A DNA stretch of 64,000 nucleotides from Microvirga arvi (GTDB lineage: Bacteria; Pseudomonadota; Alphaproteobacteria; Rhizobiales; Beijerinckiaceae), in NCBI RefSeq assembly GCF_016892765.1, contig NZ_JAFEMD010000005.1:1-64000 (forward strand). Reading direction: 5' to 3'. The position numbers and the translations under genes were made by a program. Within the stretch, counting starts at the first letter, position 1. Every line of letters begins with the position of its first letter. Below the pieces are notes generated by a model that had not been told where the DNA came from, did no database searches, and was given only the letters and a program-made list of their open reading frames with translations. Of this stretch, positions 8,396 through 17,674 are shown piece after piece.

Positions 8396-10186
8396 ATGGC
8401 TGACCACCCCACCATTTCGACGGAATCCGACCTGACATCACCAGCCTTACCGACCACCGCGGTCACTCGCCGCTCGCTGCTCGGCGGGGCGGGCATCGCG
8501 GTTGGCGCCGCCGTGCTTGCGTCTCCGCCGAGCATGCCTGGAATTACCCCGGCTGCGGCGCAGCCTGTGAGCGCGGACCCGCGACCGCTCGATGCGGCGT
8601 TCAAGCGCCGCGCCTTCGAAGTCCGAGAGGTCTGCGCGAGCAACAACGAGAAGATCCCCATCGCGCCCCACCCGACGAATGGCGATGAGGCCCGCTACAC
8701 CAACAAGATCGGTTCCGACTCACGGGGCCTGCCGCACGACAAACGCGGCGAAGTGGAGCAAGCAGCATGGCAGGCCCTCTATACCGCTTGCCAGTCGGGC
8801 GATCCCACTGATTTCGAGAAAATCCCGCTCGGCGGCACTCGCAAACTGGTCAATCCCGTAGGCACAGAGGCCGTCAGTCTCAGCGGCCTAAACCCTACTC
8901 AGATCGGGATACCGCCGGCACCAGCCCTTGCAAGTGCGGAGCGCGGCGGCGAGGCGGTCGAGGTCTATTGGCAATCCCTGCTTCGTGATGTTCCGCTTAC
9001 CGAATTGCGCGACGACACCTCCAATCGCGACGTGCTTGCAGCAACCGAAGAACTCAACAAGCTTGCCGATTTCCGGGGGCCGAAGTCTGGTGGGCGGGTC
9101 ACGCCCGGTACGCTGTTCCGTGCCAATGTGCTTTATTTCGATCCGGCTGACCCGAAGGGCCGCTCCGTCACGCCCCCAGGCGTTTTGGACGGCCCGCTGA
9201 TCTCGCAGTTCCTGCTCCGGGACGTGCCCTATGCCGCACAGTGGATGAGTGCTCAAATTCGCACCGCGACGCCCGCCAGCGAATTCCTGACCGAATACGA
9301 GGAGTGGCTGGCGATCCAGAACGGCGCCGCACCGAAACGCCAGTTGCAGTTCGACGCGACACCGCGATACATAACGACAGGAAGAGATCTCGCGGAGTAT
9401 ATCCACAGTGGTCCTGCCCTCGGGTGGGCGGCAGCACTGATTCTTGCGACCCCCGGTGGTGGGACGGACCAACGCTACTCCGGGATGTTTCCACCGGCAG
9501 AGGCCGTGTCCTCCCCATCGAACCCGTATCGGAAATCGAAAACCCAAGGCCCTGCGGATGCCACCTTCGGGTTGGGCTATGTGCGGGCACTACTCGCCAC
9601 GGGGATCAGTAACTCCGTCCGCGCGTCCTACTGGCAGAAGTATTTCGTGCACCGTGCTGTACGACCGGAAGCCTACGGCGGTCTGGCGCACCATCGCCTT
9701 GCCAATGGTGTGAGCGACTACCCGTTGCATGATGACTTCCTGAAATCGGAAGCCCTCGATCGCAGTAAGGCCAAATACGGCACCTATCTTTTGTCACAAA
9801 CCTATCCGGAGGCCTCGCCCCTTCACTCCACCTATCCCGGCGGTGCCACGGGCGTTGGTGCCGTCACGGCTACCATATTGAAGGCGTTTTTCGACGAGAG
9901 CCGCGTCATCGCCAACTCGGTACAGCCCGATCCGGCCGACCCGACGCGGCTCGTGCCCTATAGCGGCCCGCCGCTCACGGTTGGTGGAGAGTTGAACAAG
10001 CTCGCGGTGAATTTCGGTTTCGGACGGAATTGGGCGGGCATCCACTGGCGTTCCGACGCTTCTGCCTCGATGGCGCTTGGTGAGGAAGTGGCGATCGCCA
10101 TGCTGCGGGACGAGCGCGCTACCCTCCGCGAACCCTTCGACGGGTTCTCCTTCACGCGCTTCGACGGCAGCCGCGTGACAATCTGA
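8396..10186 (+). CDS. Vanadium-dependent haloperoxidase-like protein, atypical active site
   Basis: A 596-residue PAP2/vanadium-haloperoxidase superfamily protein with a Tat-like signal (TRRSLLGGAGIAVGAAV, about 24-40). The vanadate pocket is partly kept: W413-x-K415 and R423-P-E fit the Lys/Arg of the first motif, and R544 with H550 in GRNWAGIHWRSD fit the arginine and metal-ligating histidine of the third. The middle motif, normally P-S-G-H, reads Y480-P-G-G-A-T, so the serine and the acid-base histidine are both absent. Either the halide chemistry is altered or the protein is a non-haloperoxidase relative. The start is set by GGGAGGAGA just upstream; an in-frame ATG at 8372 lies before that site. 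It stands alone, with IS remnants on both sides. Confidence 0.82.
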   Translation: MADHPTISTESDLTSPALPTTAVTRRSLLGGAGIAVGAAVLASPPSMPGITPAAAQPVSADPRPLDAAFKRRAFEVREVCASNNEKIPIAPHPTNGDEARYTNKIGSDSRGLPHDKRGEVEQAAWQALYTACQSGDPTDFEKIPLGGTRKLVNPVGTEAVSLSGLNPTQIGIPPAPALASAERGGEAVEVYWQSLLRDVPLTELRDDTSNRDVLAATEELNKLADFRGPKSGGRVTPGTLFRANVLYFDPADPKGRSVTPPGVLDGPLISQFLLRDVPYAAQWMSAQIRTATPASEFLTEYEEWLAIQNGAAPKRQLQFDATPRYITTGRDLAEYIHSGPALGWAAALILATPGGGTDQRYSGMFPPAEAVSSPSNPYRKSKTQGPADATFGLGYVRALLATGISNSVRASYWQKYFVHRAVRPEAYGGLAHHRLANGVSDYPLHDDFLKSEALDRSKAKYGTYLLSQTYPEASPLHSTYPGGATGVGAVTATILKAFFDESRVIANSVQPDPADPTRLVPYSGPPLTVGGELNKLAVNFGFGRNWAGIHWRSDASASMALGEEVAIAMLRDERATLREPFDGFSFTRFDGSRVTI

Positions 10187-10283
10187 CAGCAGCCGGGCGT
10201 CCACACATGATGAGGTGGACGCTCCCAACGGCCTTGGTGTGCCAAAGTGGAGGTGTTGAACTGCACCAATTGGGGAGGGGTGC

Positions 10284-10493
10284 ATGGAAGAGGTTAGCAT
10301 AGTTGGACTGAATCTGGCGAAGAGCGTGTACGAGCGCATCATGAAGCGCTTCAAGTCAGCCGGGCCGACACAGCGGTTTCTCGCGGTTTACGATCAAGTA
10401 GCAAACCTGTTCCGCCGTTCTGCCCACACCAATGCCGAAGATCTCGCTGTGCCCGTGCTCTTCAGGTCTGGGCTGAGGCGACCAGCATCGTGA
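10284..10493 (+). pseudogene. Chimeric IS110 head / IS6 tail transposase remnant
   Basis: The frame begins MEEVSIVGLNLAKSV, the usual opening of IS110-family transposases, in which the aspartate of GIDLAK is the first catalytic residue (here replaced by Asn). After about 17 residues it changes to RIMKRFKSAGPTQRFLAVYDQVANLFR, which matches the C-terminal region of IS6-family transposases. Two different elements have therefore been joined, and neither can be active. The upstream 95 bp may be the IS110 left end. Confidence 0.6.
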
Positions 10494-10692
10494 GTGCCGT
10501 CTAAGCAAGGACAGGCATGTCATTCTTCGACAACTTGGCGGTGCCTTCAGCTCTCCTGACAGGTTTCGCGCGCGTGCGGATGCACCCCGCCGCAGTGTGT
10601 CCGATAACTGCCTTTTTGGAACCATCCTCGTCACACCTGCCAGTACTGGAGTAAAATGGATCTCCGAATGGCCTGAGCCGATGGAGGCTGCG

Positions 10693-10896
10693 ATGACGGA
10701 GCCGAAGACGTCGTTTCGCGACTTTGAGCATCAAGGCTGGTCGGACCAGGAGGTTGCCGCTAACTATCATGACTTCTTCTCACCCCTCACGACGCAAGCC
10801 ATTGGGGCGCTTCTCGATGCCACCGCGGTCAGACCTGGGATGTGGGTCGCAGATGTCGCCACCGGTGCCGGCTATGTGGCAGCGGCGGCGGCCTCG
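10693..10896 (+). pseudogene. N-terminal fragment of a SAM-dependent methyltransferase
   Basis: From an ATG with GGAGG five bases upstream, the frame reads like the start of a class I methyltransferase: FEHQGWSDQEVAANYHDFF, then AIGALLDATAVRPGMWVADVATGAGYVA, which is the SAM-binding motif I (VADVATGAGY). Similarity ends at about residue 68, after a run of alanines near 10896, and the continuing frame is not methyltransferase-like. The gene is a truncated head with no C-terminal half nearby. Confidence 0.6.
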
Positions 10897-10998
10897 TGCC
10901 TGATGATGGGATCGCGGTTTGCCAAGGAGCCCATTGAGACAAGCCCTGGCCCATCTCGGAACCGAATGCATGCTCCGCATCGTGAGGCGCACCTCGAT

Positions 10999-11499
10999 CT
11001 AAACTATACCAACAAACCATCCCTGGAACGTCGAGAACAGAAAGTGGTCGGCTTCAGACGTAGGGCCGGGCGCATGGTCTCGAACAGTCTCCATCCGGGT
11101 TCTCACCTCTTCTATCGGGAACCCGTCAGCCTGCCGCCCGATGGCCAGCGCGCCCTCCAGAACCTTGAGACCCTCCCGAAACGGGAGACACCATCTCATG
11201 CGCGAGGCGATGTAAGCGTCCCGCTCCACAGTCGGCGTGTCGGCACAGGCCAAGCGGGTGACGAAGGGCAGCAGATGCTGCCGCTGCTCGTCATTGGCTT
11301 GGTCGTTCAGCTGCATCGCCAGCCGGCAGATCGGACGCGAAAAGCACCCTGGCATGTCTTCCACTGAGCGCACCGGCTGGTATGAGAAACCGGTTGCCAC
11401 AATGGCCGCCTCATTGATGCAGGTTCCGCCGTCTTGCCCAGGAAACGTGTGCGAGCCGTGTTTCAGTCGCCAGTTCAGAATGGGGCCGAAGCTGTCCAT
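10999..11499 (-). CDS. Conserved hypothetical protein (DSFGPILNWRL type)
   Basis: A protein of up to 166 residues starting at MDSFGPILNWRLKHGSHTFP, with AAGGAG eight bases before the ATG. The N-terminal two thirds read like a recurring alphaproteobacterial hypothetical family: PDGGTCINEAAIVA-like, the CFSRPICRLAMQLND stretch and LLPFVTRLACADT near residues 78-90. No domain of known function is recognised and no signal or membrane segment is seen. The last 40 residues look less family-like and may be read-through into rearranged DNA, since the methyltransferase stump ends about 100 bp away. The function is unknown. Confidence 0.6.
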   Translation of the reverse strand: MDSFGPILNWRLKHGSHTFPGQDGGTCINEAAIVATGFSYQPVRSVEDMPGCFSRPICRLAMQLNDQANDEQRQHLLPFVTRLACADTPTVERDAYIASRMRWCLPFREGLKVLEGALAIGRQADGFPIEEVRTRMETVRDHAPGPTSEADHFLFSTFQGWFVGIV

Positions 11500-11749
11500 C
11501 GTGACGCTCCTTGTGGAGTTCCCGCTCAAGGATCGTGATCCTCCGACGCTTCACCTGTCAACACGCAGCGGCGGCCAACGTCACCGCCCTATCCGTTGTA
11601 GTGGGACTACAAAGGCTGATGAAGATGCTGAGGATACCGGGCAGCGATAGGTCGAGCAGGATGTCCGTTCCAGCAGGGTGAATGCACCCCACTGCCAACC
11701 TGCTTCGCATGACCGCTGTCAAATCTTCTGCTGCGGTGACAGCAAGCCC

Positions 11750-13429
11750 TCAGGACGACCGGGTTGGATCTGTCAGGGGTTCGACCAGGTCATGGGTCAG
11801 AGATCCTGGATCTAGGAATGACGCGCCTGTCTGGCGCTCGATCATGCGCCGCACGCGTGGCCGGTCCGGCCCCTGATGAAGTTCCCGGAGCCGTTCTCCC
11901 ACAGCGGCGTCAGCCTGGGTGATGCGCTGGTTGTGCCGCACGTAGTCCAGCCAGGTCGGATTATGGTAGCGCTCGATCCAGATCTCCGGGTTCTCCAGAT
12001 CCCGCAGCAGTGTCCAATGCCGCGCGCCGTCCCGGCGCCGGATCCGCCGCCGCTCGGCCATGACGGCAAGAAAAGCTACTACGTCCGCTTGCGTGATCAC
12101 GTACTCGATCGTGATCACAACCGGGCCACTGCGCGGTAAGATGTCTACTGCGATATGGGGCTCCGTCCACCGGTTCAGCGGATCGAGGTTGAGCGTCTTC
12201 AACTCGGGCAAAGGAAGCCGCAGGCCGAGTGCGGCTCCGGCCACCAGCACCACCGCTGCCATCAGCAGAGGGTCCGAGGTCCCATAATGCTCGGCCGCGA
12301 CGCCCCAGATCCAGCTGCCGAAGGCCATGCCGCCGAAGGTCGCCATCTGGTAGAGCGCCAGAGCGCGTCCGACCACCCAGCGTGGCGAGGACAGCTGTAC
12401 GGTGGCGTTGAAGCTCGAGAGCGCCAGCACCCAGCTCGCCCCGCCGAGAGCCATCGCGACCATCGTCGCGAGGGTGAAGGGGCTCAGTCCTGCGACGGTT
12501 GCGCAGACGGCAAAGCTGAGGAAGGCAATGCGCACCAGAGCCTCGAGCGACAGCGCCTGCCTCAGACGGGTACTCAAGAGGGCTCCACCGACCGCCCCGG
12601 CGCCGAAGGCCCCAAGCAGGAGGCCATAGGTGAGCGGACCTCCCTGGATCAGGTCGCGGGCAATGAGCGGCATCAGGGCCTGGACTGCAATGGCCGCCAG
12701 ACCGAACACAGCTCCACGAAGCAACACAACGCTGAGATTGGGCGACATCGCCACGTACCGGATTCCGGCCGCCATGGCAGACCCGAGAGTCTCGGGTGGC
12801 AACACTCTGGGTGGCTTGGCAGGCTGCCAGCGCGCCAGGACCACGATCAGCCCGAGATAGCTGATCGCGTTAACCGCAAAGGCCGCGAAGGCGCCGATTG
12901 TTGCCACGATGAGGCCGCCAAGGGCCGGGCCGACGCTGCGGGCGATGTTGAAGCCCATACTGTTGAGGGCGATCGCTGCCGGCAGGTCGGAGCGGGGCAC
13001 CATCTCGCCAACCAGCGACTGCCAGGCGGGTCCGTTGAAGGCCGTGCCGCAGCCGACAAGGAAGGTGAAGCCAAGCAGGAGCCAGGGCGTCACCAGGTCG
13101 AAGTAGGCGCACAAAGTCAGGGCGACCGATACCGCCAGCAGGAAGAGCTGCGAGGCGAGCATGAGCTTGCGCCGGTCGAAGTTGTCGGCGATGGCGCCGG
13201 CCATGAGCGAGAACAGCATGATCGGCAGCGTCGTCGAGGCCTGCACCAGGGCAATGAGGTCGGCCGATGCGCCGATGGAGGTCATCAGCCAGGCCGCGCC
13301 CACCGACTGAATCAGCCCACCGAAGTTGGAGGCAAGGCTGGCAATCCAAACCGCCAGGAAGATGCGGTGCCGGAAAGGCGCCAACGAGGAGGTGGGCCTG
13401 TCCGATCCTTCAGCATCTTTTGTTGGCAT
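11750..13429 (-). CDS. MFS transporter, MFS_3 (enterobactin-exporter-like) family
   Basis: A 559-residue major facilitator of the MFS_3 type. Residues about 15-400 hold 12 predicted membrane spans. The loop 2-3 motif DNFDRRKLMLASQ (about 84-96) is the usual MFS DRxGRR-like signature. The last 140 residues form a soluble domain rich in charged residues (ERRRIRRRDGARHW, NPTWLDYVRHNQRIT) that is also found in the long MFS_3 members. Such proteins export siderophores or drugs, but no substrate can be assigned. The gene stands alone between unrelated genes. Confidence 0.85.
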   Translation of the reverse strand: MPTKDAEGSDRPTSSLAPFRHRIFLAVWIASLASNFGGLIQSVGAAWLMTSIGASADLIALVQASTTLPIMLFSLMAGAIADNFDRRKLMLASQLFLLAVSVALTLCAYFDLVTPWLLLGFTFLVGCGTAFNGPAWQSLVGEMVPRSDLPAAIALNSMGFNIARSVGPALGGLIVATIGAFAAFAVNAISYLGLIVVLARWQPAKPPRVLPPETLGSAMAAGIRYVAMSPNLSVVLLRGAVFGLAAIAVQALMPLIARDLIQGGPLTYGLLLGAFGAGAVGGALLSTRLRQALSLEALVRIAFLSFAVCATVAGLSPFTLATMVAMALGGASWVLALSSFNATVQLSSPRWVVGRALALYQMATFGGMAFGSWIWGVAAEHYGTSDPLLMAAVVLVAGAALGLRLPLPELKTLNLDPLNRWTEPHIAVDILPRSGPVVITIEYVITQADVVAFLAVMAERRRIRRRDGARHWTLLRDLENPEIWIERYHNPTWLDYVRHNQRITQADAAVGERLRELHQGPDRPRVRRMIERQTGASFLDPGSLTHDLVEPLTDPTRSS

Positions 13430-13656
13430 GGAGAACTCAATGTGAGGGCAGGGCCTGAGCCAGCCCTTGGGCGACTAGGTAGGGCCAGCGGCGTTGCCTG
13501 CTAGGTGGGGACCAAGGCGCCGAATATAGCTGGCGCTAGAATGGGCCTCACGTTCCCGGCTTAGATATCGGAGGAGCCCTGCTCGCCACGGCGCTGGGTT
13601 ATCAATGGGCGAAGCTCATCGCCTCGGTGCTCAAGAAGGTTCGGCTGCTGAACCGG

Positions 13657-13908
13657 CTAAGAAGCCGCCACGTCACCTGGCTGACAGGGCTTCGCTTGCT
13701 CTGTCCTCTGCCTCACGATCGACTGCATACGCGCCAGCGCGTTCTGAACCTCGGGACGCCTGGAAATCTCCTGAGCCGAGAACTCGTACCGGCACAGGCG
13801 GCAGGTCAGATCCGTCCCGAAGCGGAGCTTCCGCAGCCGGACCTTGAACAGCTGCCGGCAGTGAGGACAGGCTAAATCGATCCGTGTGCTCCCGTGATCC
13901 TCGAACAA
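13657..13908 (-). CDS. Small zinc-ribbon protein, TTG start
   Basis: An 83-residue protein with two cysteine pairs, CPHC (about 14-17) and CRLC (about 36-39), spaced as in a zinc ribbon. A charged helical tail with EVQNALARMQSIVRQR follows. The start is a TTG at 13908, preceded at a proper distance by GGAGAGGG, and the usual ribbon begins right after it. The fold suggests nucleic-acid or metal binding, but no precise family is recognised. Confidence 0.55.
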   Translation of the reverse strand: MFEDHGSTRIDLACPHCRQLFKVRLRKLRFGTDLTCRLCRYEFSAQEISRRPEVQNALARMQSIVRQRTEQAKPCQPGDVAAS

Positions 13909-13996
13909 GCTGCCCTCTCCGGTTAAGGTTCGCCAGCAAGCCCTGAACCATGGCAGTAAGGCGACAAAGAGGCGTTAGCTGTGTGGTCGGGTAGCC

Positions 13997-15151
13997 TCAC
14001 ACGATGCCCCAGGCCCTGTAGCGGGTGCGGCCTGTGAGCTCGCGCGGCAGGGCTCCGCCGAGCTGGGCCAGCATGAGGTCAATGGCCTTGGGCGTGACCT
14101 TGAGCAGCTTGGCCGCGAGCGGCACGGTGACCAGCGGGCGCGACAGGAACAAGTCGACGAGCTCCGGCAGCTTCGAGTTGGAGCGGGTCTTGGCCGTGAC
14201 CCGGCTCATCAGCTCACGGGCGAGGATGAGCCGGTCGAGATCCTTGTGGGCGAGGACAAGGGCCCCCTCGAGCACCTGGCAGAAGCCCTCGAGCCTCTCG
14301 GCTGCCCCTTCCCGGCCCTGGGGCCGGAACTTCGACTGCTTGAAGCCGGCGGCGAGCGGCAGCAGATGGTTGGTGAGTCCCCGCGCCCGCAGGATGGCGG
14401 CAGCCATGATCAGGCCAAGCCAGGGCAGGCGGGTGTAGAGGTTGAGATCGAGCCACGCGTTCCACGCCGCCGCGGCAGCCGCAATGGCCGGCCAGTGGGC
14501 CGTGCGCTGGACCACATCGAGCCACAGGTCCTCGGCCTCACTCTCGTCCTGGTCGGGATCGTACACCAGATGCGAGCGGCTCTTCGGGATCGGGGTCTCG
14601 CCAGCGAGCACCTTGCCGGTGCGCTCGAGCAGGGCATCGATCTCGGCAAAGTGCGCCTTCCACGGATCGGCATCGTTGGCATAGAGCGGGTAGGCCTCGT
14701 CATCGTCCGGATCCAGCCGCTTGCCCTTGGGCCGGGTGGGCTTGTCCTGAGCCACGGGGCCGATACCGCGTAGGGCGGCCAAGCCGTCGATGGAGATCGG
14801 CCACGGCGCCTTGCGGGCCAGGGCGGTGCGGCGGGCGCGGAGGGCAGCCGCGGCCCGGGTGAGCTCGTGGGTGGGATGGCGCACGTCCATGCCGGCATCG
14901 TGCAGCACCAGATCCCCGACATCGACGAGGTGCCCGTCGAGCAGCAGGGCCCGCACCGCCTCAGTCATGTCGCAGCGCGACTGCCAGCCGGCAGAAAGAC
15001 CCGAGGCCTCCAGTCGGGCGTCGAAGCGCAGGATGCTGATCGTGATCGGCTCGAGACGCCCGGCGATGGTCTCCCACCGCAGCTCCGGCAGAGCATAGGA
15101 GCGGGGCACCAGCCGCTCGTCGTCAAAGTCCCCTGCCCTGCCGAAAGCCAC
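13997..15151 (-). CDS. RHE_PE00001 family protein (DUF1612 / HTH)
   Basis: A 384-residue protein of the rhizobial RHE_PE00001 type, which carries a DUF1612 region and a C-terminal helix-turn-helix. The N terminus has RLDFDARLEASGL-like sequence (IS...RFDARLEASGLSAGWQSR), and the middle shows a DVGDLVLHDAGMDVR motif. The last 60 residues (LVTVPLAAKLLKVTPKAIDLMLAQLGG) form the HTH. These genes are common on rhizobial plasmids and islands; their function is not established. The start is a GTG at 15151 with GAGGG upstream. An inverted repeat GCTAAG...CTTAGC lies at about 15165-15200, directly in front, and could be an operator. Confidence 0.75.
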   Translation of the reverse strand: MAFGRAGDFDDERLVPRSYALPELRWETIAGRLEPITISILRFDARLEASGLSAGWQSRCDMTEAVRALLLDGHLVDVGDLVLHDAGMDVRHPTHELTRAAAALRARRTALARKAPWPISIDGLAALRGIGPVAQDKPTRPKGKRLDPDDDEAYPLYANDADPWKAHFAEIDALLERTGKVLAGETPIPKSRSHLVYDPDQDESEAEDLWLDVVQRTAHWPAIAAAAAAWNAWLDLNLYTRLPWLGLIMAAAILRARGLTNHLLPLAAGFKQSKFRPQGREGAAERLEGFCQVLEGALVLAHKDLDRLILARELMSRVTAKTRSNSKLPELVDLFLSRPLVTVPLAAKLLKVTPKAIDLMLAQLGGALPRELTGRTRYRAWGIV

Positions 15152-15499
15152 GCTTGCACCCTCAAGCTAAGTCATTGATGAACCGAGCTATAGCTTAGCC
15201 AGCGGAAGCAAAGCAAGAGATTGCTACTATGAACGATGAGACTTTTGTGCACTCTGCGGCACGGCATTCGCAAAGATCGCGAGCGGTGTGACTGGCGGAC
15301 CGTTCTGGAGATGCCGCAACGAGTACGGAAGGCGCTGAATGGCAGCAGAGGCCTTTGTTTTAAGCCATTTCGAGACGCTTGTGGACGTCCTTCCTTTCCC
15401 GGCTGGTTAACAAAAGGACTTGAGAGACGTCTGCAAACGATCAGTTGCTCGTAGGGGCTGCAGTGTACAGTCACTTTCCGAGCCTGCTCATCTCTGGTA
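15152..15499. promoter_or_regulatory. Intergenic region with inverted repeat upstream of the RHE_PE00001 gene
   Basis: The only structure seen is the inverted repeat GCTAAG...CTTAGC with an inner AGCTATAGCT palindrome, at about 15165-15200, placed where an operator of the minus-strand gene would lie. The rest shows no supported gene. Confidence 0.3.
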
Positions 15500-15875
15500 C
15501 GGCAGGAGTCGGAGCAGCCTCTCGTCTGCGGTCCCTAGGTTGTACGAGCCACTTGGGTACAACATCGTCCCGAACACCACCGACTTCTCATCGATCTAAA
15601 AGCCGGAGAGATTACTCACGTTAGTGCGGAGGCGTTGCTCTGACCTGCGAGCAATGCCCATGCTCTTCTGCGTAAGTCACGCCTTGGTTGCGAGGTCGCA
15701 CGCCTGGCATGAGGCCTCCACCTTCCGTGCGCTCCCTTGGCGCGCGAAGATCAACACAGCGTTGTACGAGATCCCATCGCGCATCTCGTTCACCGTAGTG
15801 CTCCAAGGGCTCCATCCTGGCCCATCCTGTGCCAGAGCCGGGGTGTCGAAAGCAAGAGCGTGAGAAGTGGGAGAC
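15500..15875 (-). pseudogene. Decayed copy of the secreted protein gene at 20991-21353
   Basis: The nucleotide sequence parallels 20991-21353 along its length. GGTTGTACGAGCCACTTGGG here matches GGTTGTACGGGCCACTCGGG there. The CATCGCGCATCTCGTTCACC and CTCCAAGGGCTCCATCCTGG stretches match in order and spacing. Stops and frame changes interrupt the reading frame, so nothing long is translated. Similarity continues weakly past the 5' end to about 16010, into what corresponds to the upstream region of the intact copy. It is a duplicated and degraded piece of the same island module. Confidence 0.65.
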
Positions 15876-16882
15876 GCATGAGAATTTCCTGTTGTGACTT
15901 TCCGCTGCGCCTAACGTGCGCCTGATGTCCGTCTCACGTCAGCCTGGCCATCATGGAGCTATTGCAGCGCAAAGGCTTGCTATGACAGCGAGCGCGAGAA
16001 CCAAGAGCGTCGGTGCGCGGTCGCGGGTGGGTGACGCGATGTCATTTGCATGGTCGATGCCCTTCGCCTCCTCATTAATCGAAGTCCGATCCTTCAAACT
16101 TCGACGAGTTCTGGGAGATCAGGATCGACCAATCTCTATCCCGCATCTACAAGGCAAGTGGTTGGGAACACATTGAACCGGACTTAGCGCGGCTCTGAAG
16201 GAGTTGGGCAGGGTTATGTCAACTCTGGACGCAACCCACCGCGATGCAGGGTCCAAAAAGCGTCCTTACAGTTGCGGCGGACCACACAAACTTGCGTCAT
16301 CGGTTTGACTGACCGATGGCTTCGACAGAAGCCAAGGACCGCTGAGAAGCTGTCCTAACCACAATTGAGCCATACCCCGATCTTGATCAGGCGGTCGATG
16401 CGATAAAAGCGGAAGCCCTCAATCATCATTGCGGACAACGTGTGATAACCCCTGCAGGGTCATGACACCTGCATTCGTTCGCCGCTGACAGCAAGTCAGC
16501 TGGCCTATCGCCAGCTAACCATATTTGCAGTGCTCGCAGGCTCGTACCCTAAGCTTCCGCGCGAACTCGGCTCCCTTTTTACCTGAGTGATGAATGCGTC
16601 TGATTGCGGTATCCGCTTTTAAGGCATCGGACCGAAAATGGGTCTGCACTTTTGGGCTGATCCGGCGCTCGAGCGAGAATTCTTGGCTGCCCTCAAAAAT
16701 GTCTTATGGCCTGGGCACGCGCTGCGCCCTAACAATTCAGCGGGCATCTGTTAACCACGTGACAGATTAAGCGGAAATTAAGCTTGACACATCCCCCTAC
16801 TCGACTCCTGGCCAACTTCTGGCACCGTGTCTTCGTCACGAGTGAAACATCAAAGTTCATTCTTTCAACGAGGAAATGTCAC
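15876..16882. other. Gene-poor kilobase with one repeat fragment
   Basis: About 1 kb without a supported gene. 15876-16010 weakly resembles the upstream region of the intact gene at 21353. A partial copy of the interspersed palindromic repeat lies at 16621-16670. A TTGACA at 16784-16789 could be a -35 box for the genes that follow, although no good -10 is seen. Confidence 0.5.
16621..16670. repeat. Partial copy of interspersed palindromic repeat
   Basis: The segment reads GGCATCGGACCGAAAATG... CACTTTTGGGCTGATCCGGCGCTC, a diverged version of the end hairpin of the repeats at 28984 and 31606 (GCATCGGACC-AAAAGTG / CACTTTT-GGTCCGATGCTC). Confidence 0.5.
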
Positions 16883-17161
16883 GTGGGCAACATACAGGAT
16901 GCAGCGGGATGGGATCCTGCTGTGGAGCGGGTTTACACCGCTATCATCGAGGCCGCAGATGAAAATATCCGCATTGAAGGAGGCGATTGGGACAGCTGGC
17001 GCAATGGGAAGCATTTAGCGCATTGGGCGTATCCGGAGGATAGCGAACTTGCACTTAGCAGCGTGCAGCGCAAGGAACTCATCGAGTCCCTCGACGAGTT
17101 TCTGAGCATGGAGCGCGACCGTATCAGGGCTCGCCGGAACGCTGAGCGCGATGACTTCTGA
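16883..17161 (+). CDS. Hypothetical acidic protein, GTG start
   Basis: A 92-residue protein from a GTG at 16883 with AGGA seven bases upstream. It contains GWDPAVERVYTAIIEAADENIR, then WDSWRNGKHLAHWAYPEDSE and an acidic-basic helical tail ERDRIRARRNAERDDF. No family is recognised and no membrane segment is present. The longer frame from 16784 lacks a ribosome site and has a different composition, so it was not used. It is followed after 56 bp by another hypothetical gene on the same strand, probably co-transcribed. Confidence 0.5.
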   Translation: MGNIQDAAGWDPAVERVYTAIIEAADENIRIEGGDWDSWRNGKHLAHWAYPEDSELALSSVQRKELIESLDEFLSMERDRIRARRNAERDDF

Positions 17162-17217
17162 CCCGACGAGGTCATGGAACCATCACTACAATATGAGACG
17201 CAGATAGGGGAAGAGTA

Positions 17218-17598
17218 ATGATCAATTACGGAATGCTGGACGAAGTTCTTCAGGTTCTCGAAGCAATGGACGATGACGAGCTCTTGGCGGAGCAGGCGAG
17301 GCTCCGTCGTCAGGAAGGTACTGAGGCCGCAGATGAGCGGGACGCCTTGATGCTCTATAACACGTACTACGTCTGCCTGGAACGGATCTCGGGCTATTTC
17401 AAGCGCCTCTATGGCCTCGAAAACAATGACTATGATGAGGACCGTGAGTATAATATCGCTGTACCACAGCAAGAGGCCAAGCAGCTGATGGAGCAGATAG
17501 GCAAGTTGCTCCAGGTTGGCCCGACGCAAGAGATTTGTCAGTACGAATACTGGCTGGAGTGGCTCCTTTTCGAACAGATGCAGGGTGAGTTGGTCTAG
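17218..17598 (+). CDS. Hypothetical acidic helical protein
   Basis: A 126-residue strongly acidic protein with GGGGAAGAG upstream of its ATG. It is largely helical, with an early coiled-coil-like stretch (MLDEVLQVLEAMDDDELLAEQ) and a tyrosine-rich middle (YNTYYVCLERISGYFKRLYGL). The C terminus is rich in Trp and Glu (YEYWLEWLLFEQMQ). No domain is recognised. Together with the preceding gene it forms a two-gene unit at the left side of the phage-like island. Confidence 0.55.
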   Translation: MINYGMLDEVLQVLEAMDDDELLAEQARLRRQEGTEAADERDALMLYNTYYVCLERISGYFKRLYGLENNDYDEDREYNIAVPQQEAKQLMEQIGKLLQVGPTQEICQYEYWLEWLLFEQMQGELV

Positions 17599-17674
17599 CA
17601 GCGTGACCGCAATCGCCTGAACCGCCGAACCACAAATACGAAAGTGCCGACAGTCCGCAGAGACTGGGACAATT

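Noticed and set aside
12155..13504. 449-residue plus-strand open frame
   Set aside because: Antisense of the MFS transporter; Gly/His/Arg-rich, no family.
13560..13875. Plus-strand frame with DIGGALLATALGYQWAKLIASVLKK
   Set aside because: Short hydrophobic stretch without start or ribosome site; overlaps the zinc-ribbon gene on the other strand.
15236..15454. Plus-strand 72-residue frame
   Set aside because: No ribosome site, no recognisable pattern and composition unlike the neighbouring genes.
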